Shown here: piece by piece, positions 1-5,138 of the stretch
Numbering within the stretch: position 1 is the stretch's first letter
How the letters are laid out: the number at the start of each line of letters is the position of its first letter
Origin: JBBRGG01 sp038240875
Lineage (GTDB): Bacteria; Planctomycetota; Phycisphaerae; Phycisphaerales; UBA1924
NCBI GenBank assembly: GCA_038240875.1
Contig: JBBRGG010000172.1
Location: forward strand, 1-7,683
Length of the DNA stretch: 7,683 nt
Direction of reading: 5' to 3'
The notes under the pieces: generated by a model
Told to the model about the DNA's origin: nothing
Database searches by the model: none
What the model saw: only the letters and a program-made list of their open reading frames with translations
Made by a program: the position numbers and the translations under genes

Positions 1-1
1 T

Positions 2-1774
2 GCTGAGCATCAAGTACGATTTGGGTACCGTACACATGGAATAGGGCATGACTGGGCGGCGTTGGTTCGCGCGTGCGACGGGCTTGACCCGAGCATCGCG
101 CTGGGCACTTTGAACGCGGCGCGATCAAACAACGCGGCGCGATCCGAGCATTCGGCGGCTTTAGCTCGCGCGGGATATCACGCCGCTCCGTTCCTGGTTT
201 CGTTCGTCTTGCGAATCCTGGAAGAAGCGACGAAGTTGGGCGTGCCTTGTGTGTATTACTTCACACGCGAGGGAGAGTTTTTCGCGCGGATCCATCGCGC
301 TATTGAAGAAGCCGCGAAGGCGAGTTTGGGTGGGAAGTTGTGGGGCTTGCCCGTGCCCGCGGCGCGTGTGCTGGCGGTCAGCCGTGTTGCGACGTTCCTG
401 CCTTCGCTGCGTGAGATCACGACGACGGAGATGATGCGTCTTTGGAACCAGTACTCGACGCAATCGATGGGGCAGATATTGGCGTCGCTTCGGCTGCCGA
501 TTGTTTCCTATGAAGGGCTGCTCAAGCGGCATGGGCTCACGCGAGATGAGCGGGTGATTTATCCGTGGGGCGATCAGCGGGTGCAGGCACTCTTTGCCGA
601 TAGGTGCTTTCTCAAAATGGTGACGCGAGAGCGTGATGCACGCCGCGATGTGCTGGTACGGTATTTGCGTGAGCAGGGAATCGCTGATGGCGCGCCCTCG
701 CTCGTGGTTGATATCGGCTGGCGAGGCACGATCCAAGACAATCTCGCACATTTGCTCCCCAAAGCAACGTTCCATGGCGTGTATTTGGGCATGCAGCAAA
801 CACTCAATGCGCAGCCACCGAATACCACCAAGATCGCATATGGCCCGGACTTGGCCTTCGACGACGCGTGGACGGGGTCGATTCTTGATGAGGTTGCGCC
901 GATTGAAATGCTGACCAATGCGCCCGGTGGCTCGGTGGTTGGGTATGAGGTCAAGAAGAAGCGTGTGGTGCCGGTGCGTGATGTGAACGCACAGGAGGAC
1001 GCCGCGTTTGAGGGCGCAACCAAACACTTGCAAGCAGGCGTGATCGGTGCGGTGGCGACGGTGGTAGAGTGGTATGCGCTGCGAGGGGTGACAGCGCGCG
1101 AGTGTCGCTCCATGGCGATTGAACTCTTACGCGAGTTGTTGCACGCGCCGCCTCGGGCGCTTGCCGACGCGTTCTTTTCGCTTGCGCACAACGAGACCTT
1201 TGGCACCGGTTCGTATCACGATCTGGCGTTGTCAATTCCGCGCTCGCTGCGCCGAACGTGGAACCGCGATCCGGCGGCGTGGAACGCGCTGCGCCAACGT
1301 CTGGCGACTTCACGCTGGGCTCATGGTCTTTTGATCGCGCATGGGTTACCTTTGGCTGCAAAAAGGCTATCGCGTGAGGTGCACGAAGCACTTACTACAA
1401 AGCCCGAGTTCGGCACACGTTGGATGTACACCCTGACGAATTGCCTTCCTGAAATTGAAACAGAAAGGCTTCCAGAAATGAAGATCGAAGCAGCTAACGC
1501 GTGTGCACAACTCGCGTGGATCGAAGATGCCCGGCTGTGGCGACTAAGCCAAGCGTGTAAGGACAACTTCGTGTATCGCGCACTTGCTCGAGCTCGCTTC
1601 GGCAAGGCGTGGGAAGCCGATTCGATCGCGATGACCGCGGACCCCGCACATCGCTTGGCCCGGATCAAGGCCAGCAAGGCGTACAGGCTGATTCGGCGAA
1701 TTCAAGCCTGTGGCATCGTGCGGGTTATGCGCGGCATGCTGGGCAAGAAGAGTGGCCCAATCCTGCCTGGATGA
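2..1774 (+). CDS. COG5610-like protein, C-terminal part (5' end outside window)
   Basis: The reading frame is already open at base 2 and has no stop until TGA at 1772-1774, so the gene starts left of the window. The TTG at 62 is only an internal codon: the residues before it read on smoothly and no ribosome binding site precedes it. About 590 codons are visible. Recognisable stretches are YFTREGEFF (codons starting at 257-281), SRVATFLPS, and VVDIGWRGTIQDNL around 704-745. These resemble the Rossmann-like region that follows the HAD phosphatase-like domain in COG5610-type proteins of surface-polysaccharide and O-antigen loci. If so, the HAD domain lies upstream, outside the window. The C-terminus (KASKAYRLIRRIQ, then a basic tail) is like the ends of many glycosyltransferase-associated proteins. 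The protein has no signal peptide in the visible part and is probably cytoplasmic. The exact reaction is unknown; a role in glycan assembly is inference from family resemblance. I am sure it is coding, moderately sure of the family. Confidence 0.75.
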   Translation, partial: AEHQVRFGYRTHGIGHDWAALVRACDGLDPSIALGTLNAARSNNAARSEHSAALARAGYHAAPFLVSFVLRILEEATKLGVPCVYYFTREGEFFARIHRAIEEAAKASLGGKLWGLPVPAARVLAVSRVATFLPSLREITTTEMMRLWNQYSTQSMGQILASLRLPIVSYEGLLKRHGLTRDERVIYPWGDQRVQALFADRCFLKMVTRERDARRDVLVRYLREQGIADGAPSLVVDIGWRGTIQDNLAHLLPKATFHGVYLGMQQTLNAQPPNTTKIAYGPDLAFDDAWTGSILDEVAPIEMLTNAPGGSVVGYEVKKKRVVPVRDVNAQEDAAFEGATKHLQAGVIGAVATVVEWYALRGVTARECRSMAIELLRELLHAPPRALADAFFSLAHNETFGTGSYHDLALSIPRSLRRTWNRDPAAWNALRQRLATSRWAHGLLIAHGLPLAAKRLSREVHEALTTKPEFGTRWMYTLTNCLPEIETERLPEMKIEAANACAQLAWIEDARLWRLSQACKDNFVYRALARARFGKAWEADSIAMTADPAHRLARIKASKAYRLIRRIQACGIVRVMRGMLGKKSGPILPG

Positions 1775-1913
1775 TTCGTTATACGCGTTTCTTCGGGCTC
1801 ATCGTGCGCAGCTTCTGTTACACATGCGTGACACACATGGACTAGCAAAGGTGCCAATCCCTCGTGGTAGCGAGGTAAAGCTGCGATACACTTAGTGTGC
1901 GTTAGATGAGCAC

Positions 1914-1940
1914 GCGTCAAACCTCTCCCTTGGTTTGCGC
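1914..1940 (+). repeat. Bulged inverted repeat (stem-loop)
   Basis: GCG, one bulged T at 1917, then CAAACC (1918-1923) pairs with GGTTTGCGC (1932-1940) around an eight-base loop. This makes nine base pairs. It sits 140 bases after the upstream stop codon and is not followed by a T-run. It could be a 3' UTR stem, a factor-dependent terminator element or chance. Confidence 0.4.
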
Positions 1941-2056
1941 AATAGTTCGTGCAATGTTTATCTCATATGCCGACATTCATCGAACCATCAAGGGCCGAAC
2001 GGACTTTGGCACGAGATTTGGTATGAATATGGCACGAGCTGTGGATCGACGCTTAC

Positions 2057-2084
2057 GATTGAACTTTGTAAAGGGCGTTCAATC
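2057..2084. repeat. Perfect 8-base inverted repeat upstream of the LEPR-type gene
   Basis: GATTGAAC (2057-2064) and GTTCAATC (2077-2084) are exact reverse complements separated by 12 bases, a centre-to-centre distance of 20 bases. That is about two helical turns, which suits a dimeric regulator, but it would also form a hairpin in RNA. It lies 172 bases before the downstream start codon. Whether it is an operator, a transcript hairpin or chance cannot be decided here. Confidence 0.35.
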
Positions 2085-2153
2085 TCCCGGCACTCGCTGA
2101 CTACTGAGGAGCTAGCTTGTCTCAAGGCGAGGTGAGCGACGGCTCTATATTCG

Positions 2154-2185
2154 AACTACACACTTGCTTCGCTGAACTTGTAGTT
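2154..2185. repeat. Perfect 7-base inverted repeat
   Basis: AACTACA (2154-2160) and TGTAGTT (2179-2185) are exact reverse complements around an 18-base loop. They lie about 70 bases before the start codon of the 513-residue protein, within its likely leader or promoter region. A repeat of this size can arise by chance. Confidence 0.25.
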
Positions 2186-2245
2186 GTTCTTCTACGATTC
2201 TTTCACGCCTTGCCAGATATCTTGCCCTTGTGTTTAGGTTTACCT

Positions 2246-2250
2246 AGGAG
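2246..2250 (+). promoter_or_regulatory. Ribosome binding site of the LEPR-type gene
   Basis: AGGAG six bases before ATG at 2257 is a good Shine-Dalgarno sequence at normal spacing and fixes the start of the 513-residue protein. Confidence 0.8.
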
Positions 2251-2256
2251 TTTGTT

Positions 2257-3798
2257 ATGTCGATCCTCCATAAAATTGCAGGCCGCATTCTTGGGAATTC
2301 GTCAGAAGCATCTGCTCATGAACACAGCGCTGCGCGAGCGTGGCAAGGCGCATCGGTATGTGAAGCACTCGAAGCCCGCGCGTACATGGGCGCCGACCCG
2401 CTGAGCTTTACCCTGTATTACCCGGAAGGGTTCGCGAACAATTCGATCAATGAGTTTGTGCCTATCACCAATCCCAACGCGCAGCCGGTGCAGTTTCAGC
2501 TTTTGGCGCGATACGAAACTGGGGAACGCGATCAGATCATCGCAACCGGAACCATCGCCGCTAATAGCCGAGGCGGCGTCACTATTTCGGATTCGCAAAA
2601 TCCTGGCGCTCGCGTGGTTCGTCCCAATACGCCGTACGCACTGGTCTTGAATTCTTCACTCGCCGTCACAGCCGCGATCAGCCGCTACGACTTTGGCACC
2701 GCTATCGGCGAATCTTTCACTGAAACGACCAGCACGCAGTGGACCTTTGGCGACATCTGGAAAGATACCACCGATAGCCGCGATTTCATCCTCGTTTACA
2801 ATCCTTCGGATCTTCAATCCAACGTCACTATCACGATCTTCGGCGCTAACGGCATCGTCCACAGCGAATCACGCCTGGTCGATCCTCAACGCCGCGGCGG
2901 ATGGTCTATCCAAGACATCACGCAAGTCCCCGAAGGGATCTATGGCGTACGTATTACAGCGACCCAGTTTGTCGTCGCGGCACAGTCTCGCTACGAACTC
3001 AATACTGGTCGCGGATGGGGCGTGATCGGCACGACCAATGGATCGGCCGCCGATGGCGTGCTGACCGCCGCTGGGTATTCCGACAACTTCTATCAACGTA
3101 ATGGCGACGACCTCAACGGGCAACGCTTTGCCGCCAACTCAACCATTGGCATCCTCAATACTAACTCCTCCCCCACTATCGCCCTCGTCACGCTCACCTT
3201 CCAATTCGATAACACCAACCTCAACACGCAATCTCGCGTTGTCACCGTGCGAGCCAATTCCGCCGCCCGATTTAGCCTGCGTGAGTTTGGTTTGCCACAA
3301 GACAACAACTTCTCCGTGACGTATCGAGCCAACGTCCCCGTCACCATGACCGGCGCTCGCTATCAGGGCCAGGATGCAACTGGGATGCAAGCGTCGACCG
3401 TCGCCGCAACGCAGTGGACCTTTGGCGAGGGGTACATGTCGCAAGTGCGAGGTGGGTCCGCCGTTATCGAATCGCTGCACATTTATAACCCCACTGGCAT
3501 CACTTCGCTGCGGCTTCAGATTGATGTGCTGGGCACCAACGGCAGCGTGCTCACCATCGAACGCTTCCTGCTCTCGCGCACTATTACCGTCGTTGACCTA
3601 CACAACATCGATGAACTTCGGAATCGTGCTGCGGACCAGTGGTACGGGTTGCGCGTGACCGCTATTCAACCGGTTGTCGTTTCCTTTGAGCATTGGGATG
3701 CGGGCAACGGCGGGGGCTTTGGCTCGCCCTTGCTCCCCAGCAATTTCATACTGCCATTCCGCGATGCACTTGCTATCGACAATGGCCCCGCACAGTAA
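2257..3798 (+). CDS. Repetitive beta-rich surface or secreted protein with LEPR-like (LEAR) N-terminal motif
   Basis: This is a 513-residue protein with a strong Shine-Dalgarno before its ATG. It has no classical hydrophobic signal peptide. Residues 34-47 (VCEALEARAYMGAD) match the pattern of the planctomycete LEPR-XLL motif (E-x-LEPR-x-x-L/M-S-A-D), with alanine in place of proline. Proteins carrying that motif are typically large and surface-exposed, and the motif is thought to be an export or sorting signal, though the mechanism is not established. The rest divides into four domains of roughly 90-105 residues: about 50-147, 159-247, 268-372 and 385-480. Each has alternating hydrophobic strands, a central N-P or N-T-N turn (ITNPN, VYNPS, LNTNS, IYNPT), and a final strand ending in RYD, RYE, RYQ or EHWD. 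TQWTFG begins both the second (160-165) and fourth (385-390) domains, so the protein looks like a duplicated two-domain block. I see no catalytic motif. A structural or adhesive role outside the cytoplasm is inference. Its last codons fall within a 17-base tandem repeat. Confidence 0.85.
   Translation: MSILHKIAGRILGNSSEASAHEHSAARAWQGASVCEALEARAYMGADPLSFTLYYPEGFANNSINEFVPITNPNAQPVQFQLLARYETGERDQIIATGTIAANSRGGVTISDSQNPGARVVRPNTPYALVLNSSLAVTAAISRYDFGTAIGESFTETTSTQWTFGDIWKDTTDSRDFILVYNPSDLQSNVTITIFGANGIVHSESRLVDPQRRGGWSIQDITQVPEGIYGVRITATQFVVAAQSRYELNTGRGWGVIGTTNGSAADGVLTAAGYSDNFYQRNGDDLNGQRFAANSTIGILNTNSSPTIALVTLTFQFDNTNLNTQSRVVTVRANSAARFSLREFGLPQDNNFSVTYRANVPVTMTGARYQGQDATGMQASTVAATQWTFGEGYMSQVRGGSAVIESLHIYNPTGITSLRLQIDVLGTNGSVLTIERFLLSRTITVVDLHNIDELRNRAADQWYGLRVTAIQPVVVSFEHWDAGNGGGFGSPLLPSNFILPFRDALAIDNGPAQ
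2734..3428 (+). repeat. Two identical 20-base copies marking the internal duplication
   Basis: Bases 2734-2753 and 3409-3428 are identical over 20 bases. They are 675 bases (exactly 225 codons) apart and in the same frame. Both encode TQWTFG plus flanking bases at the start of the second and fourth domains. Surrounding protein sequence is much more diverged, so this segment is either strongly constrained or was homogenised by gene conversion. Confidence 0.75.
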
Positions 3799-3840
3799 CT
3801 GGCCCGGCGCAGTAACTGGCCCCGCGAGTACATGGCCCGG
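3783..3840. repeat. Degenerate 17-base tandem repeat across a stop codon
   Basis: Units start with TGGCCC at 3783, 3800, 3817 and 3833. The first two are 17 bases and differ at only two positions (both end CAGTAAC); the third is 16 bases and more diverged; the fourth is partial. The stop codon TAA of the LEPR-type gene (3796-3798) lies in the first unit. As 17 is not a multiple of three, each unit shifts frame, and the second unit read in its own frame again gives GPAQ and a stop. Confidence 0.7.
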
Positions 3841-3867
3841 TCCACAAATGAACTCGGGCTCAGGACC

Positions 3868-3894
3868 GACACGCACAGATCGTCTTTCCGTGTC
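3868..3894. terminator. Possible stem between convergent genes (weak)
   Basis: GACACG (3868-3873) pairs with CGTGTC (3889-3894) around a 15-base loop in the 106-base gap where two genes converge. The place suits a bidirectional terminator, but there is no T-tract on either side and the stem is only six pairs, so the call is weak. Confidence 0.2.
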
Positions 3895-3904
3895 AGCGTT
3901 GCCT

Positions 3905-4711
3905 TTACCGGCGGCGGCGACGCAGTGCGACAAGCCCACCGATACCTGCAATCACCAGCGCGCCAGGCGTCGGAACGGCCTCAATACGCACGTTGTCCAG
4001 CCCCCAGGCTTCGTCATCGATGGGTTGCAAGCCACTGGCAAAGAAGTTGAAGGTAATGCCTGCAGCCGTGTGAGGCACTTCAAAGCTTAGTTGCCACATC
4101 GCATCGGTTTGTACAGGAATGGGTAGAAATACGTTGGACCAGGTATACCCCATCGTGTTGCTCTCGGCAGCGCCGGTGCGCTGCGCGTGTGAGTCGCCAC
4201 CGATCCAATCTGGATAATTCTGTGTACGCGTGCTCGTCGGGCCGCTCACGCAGAAAGTTGTGTGCAAGAGCGTCGGACCACCTGCAACAGCAAGGCCCCA
4301 GGCATCGGGCCCTGGGATGGTGTTGCCATCCCATGAACCGATGATGTACAAATCAAAGCTGATTCGAATGGTATCGTGCGTTGGAAGATCGCTTATCGAC
4401 AGCGAAACGTTCTCGTTGCCGAACCGGCCCAGGAACGAGCGTGCGAGTACGGGCGTGGTTTCGATCGCGACCGCACTCCACTCCGTTCCAAAGGCTTCGG
4501 CTTCAAAGTCATTAAAATACACCACGTCGGCATTCGCCTGACCCGCAACGCCAATGACTCCAGCCAAGCATGCGACGCCTGCGATCATGTGAGCAAGCAG
4601 CGCACTACCCCGAGGTGCGTGGGCAGCGGGGTAACGACTGGTTTCAATCGAAGTAGTGTTCAAAGTTGTGTGCACACCGATAGCCCGACGTGTGGAATTG
4701 AAAATTCCCAT
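3905..4711 (-). CDS. PEP-CTERM-type sorted protein with secreted beta-sandwich domain
   Basis: I set the start at 4711 because AAAGGAG lies eight bases upstream; a longer GTG-started frame from 4756 begins inside an inverted repeat and has no such site. The product is 268 residues. It has a long basic or polar N-region, a hydrophobic stretch at about 42-60, and a likely signal peptidase site after QANA (residue 61), so mature protein begins DVVYFNDFE. The middle carries FLGRFGN, a FDLYIIGSWDGN motif, a GPDAWGL motif and DEAWGLDNVRIE, the last motif of a secreted, probably lectin-like beta-sandwich family. I recognise the pattern but cannot assign a ligand. Residues 246-268 are the sorting tag: VPTPGA (the PEP motif variant), a hydrophobic helix and RRRRR. 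In PEP-CTERM systems an exosortase (EpsH-type) processes this tag; none is encoded in the window. The protein is thus expected at the cell surface or in the extracellular matrix. It converges with the LEPR-type gene. Confidence 0.85.
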   Translation of the reverse strand: MGIFNSTRRAIGVHTTLNTTSIETSRYPAAHAPRGSALLAHMIAGVACLAGVIGVAGQANADVVYFNDFEAEAFGTEWSAVAIETTPVLARSFLGRFGNENVSLSISDLPTHDTIRISFDLYIIGSWDGNTIPGPDAWGLAVAGGPTLLHTTFCVSGPTSTRTQNYPDWIGGDSHAQRTGAAESNTMGYTWSNVFLPIPVQTDAMWQLSFEVPHTAAGITFNFFASGLQPIDDEAWGLDNVRIEAVPTPGALVIAGIGGLVALRRRRR

Positions 4712-4719
4712 AGCAAGCA

Positions 4720-4726
4720 CTCCTTT
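4720..4726 (-). promoter_or_regulatory. Ribosome binding site of the PEP-CTERM gene
   Basis: On the minus strand this reads AAAGGAG, eight bases before ATG at 4711. It decides the start against the upstream GTG at 4756 and the unsupported internal ATG at 4588. Confidence 0.8.
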
Positions 4727-4732
4727 GGTTGC

Positions 4733-4761
4733 CACCTGTGCCCGAACCCCGATCACAGGTG
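4733..4761 (-). promoter_or_regulatory. Perfect 8-base inverted repeat next to the ribosome binding site
   Basis: CACCTGTG (4733-4740) and CACAGGTG (4754-4761) are exact reverse complements with a 13-base spacer. The near edge is six bases from the Shine-Dalgarno of the PEP-CTERM gene. In RNA it would form a hairpin in the leader; in DNA the 21-base centre spacing equals two helical turns and suits a dimeric regulator. Function is inferred from position only. Confidence 0.45.
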
Positions 4762-4763
4762 AC

Positions 4764-4848
4764 GCATGTTTATTTCTCTCTCAACCAGCCCCCTGCGTGC
4801 TCGAACTGGCGAGCCGAAACAAGAAGCCGTTCTCTCTTATAAACATGC
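4764..4848. repeat. 10-base inverted repeat spanning the presumed promoter and leader
   Basis: GCATGTTTAT (4764-4773) and ATAAACATGC (4839-4848) are exact reverse complements, 75 bases start to start. TTCTCTCT lies immediately inside both arms as a direct repeat (4774-4781 and 4830-4837). The right arm overlaps the candidate -10 element of the PEP-CTERM gene and the left arm lies in its leader. The arrangement would suit paired regulator sites, but this is inference. Confidence 0.45.
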
Positions 4849-4864
4849 CACAGAAGTGACAGAA
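4836..4864 (-). promoter_or_regulatory. Candidate promoter of the PEP-CTERM gene
   Basis: On the minus strand TTCTGT (4859-4864) and TATAAG (4836-4841) are separated by 17 bases. The -10 is fair and the -35 poor against the sigma-70 consensus. It would give a leader of about 118 bases containing the inverted repeats. A second TATAAA lies at 4883-4888 with no good -35, so the choice is uncertain. Confidence 0.25.
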
Positions 4865-5138
4865 TGCAAGTAATCCCAGAGGTTTATAGCGTTTTTTAAC
4901 TGCGACAATCGTTCAGGTTTCACGCAACTACGCAGGCGTTACAGACGTATGTGCGCTCCCGATAAATTGGGCTTTAAAGTCGATTGACGCGTGAATTTTC
5001 GCGCTCTATGAATGCCACATGGGCGGTGTTATCGATACTGCAATATGCAGATTGGACACTCTTTCGCGCGTTGCATCTCGCACGCGGAGGTACGCGCGTC
5101 GAGTTAGTTTCACACAGCTCGATCAGTTCAACGCCGCT

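Larger units (their letters stand above)
1775..2256. other. Intergenic region without a convincing gene, several inverted repeats
   Basis: This 482-base gap lies between two genes on the same strand. Short open frames exist (for example 1906-2100 and 1935-2135), but they overlap in different frames, lack ribosome binding sites and have low-complexity or non-protein-like composition, so I do not call them. The gap holds a bulged stem at 1914-1940, perfect inverted repeats at 2057-2084 and 2154-2185, a small hairpin CCTCG/CGAGG at 1860-1875, and an 8-base direct repeat GGCACGAG at 2008-2015 and 2031-2038. No T-tract follows any stem, so I cannot name a factor-independent terminator for the upstream gene. 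The promoter of the downstream gene must lie here or further upstream, but I see no clear -35/-10 pair. Confidence 0.6.
4712..5138. other. Intergenic region between two minus-strand genes
   Basis: These 427 bases hold the leader and probable promoter of the PEP-CTERM gene and the 3' end of the protease transcript. I find no convincing gene on either strand. Besides the repeats listed separately, the part after the protease stop codon holds CGCGCGT (5065-5071) pairing with ACGCGCG (5092-5098) and TCGAG (5099-5103) pairing with CTCGA (5118-5122). Neither is followed by a T-run on the minus strand, so no standard terminator is seen. Confidence 0.6.

Noticed and set aside
62..64. TTG as start of the first gene
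   Set aside because: The frame is open back to the window edge with protein-like sequence, and no ribosome binding site precedes the TTG.
161..1033. Long minus-strand open frame inside the first gene
   Set aside because: It is a shadow of the plus-strand gene; its translation is rich in R, H and L without domain motifs and it has no ribosome binding site.
2008..2038. Direct repeat GGCACGAG, 23 bases apart, as regulator sites
   Set aside because: Only two 8-base copies, far from the start codon, no further support; likely chance.
1906..2135. Small open frames in the gap before the LEPR-type gene
   Set aside because: Overlapping frames without ribosome binding sites, codon bias or recognisable motifs; also overlap the inverted repeats.
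3674..4090. Plus-strand frame running through the tandem repeat into the PEP-CTERM gene
   Set aside because: It overlaps the ends of two well-supported genes in other frames and shows no independent start signal; kept only as a possible altered C-terminus in the repeat finding.
4754..4756. GTG start 15 codons upstream for the PEP-CTERM protein
   Set aside because: It lies within an inverted repeat and the extension would run through the AAAGGAG that serves the ATG at 4711.
5065..5122. GC-rich stems after the protease stop as a terminator
   Set aside because: Stems are 7 and 5 pairs with long loops and no T-run on the minus strand.
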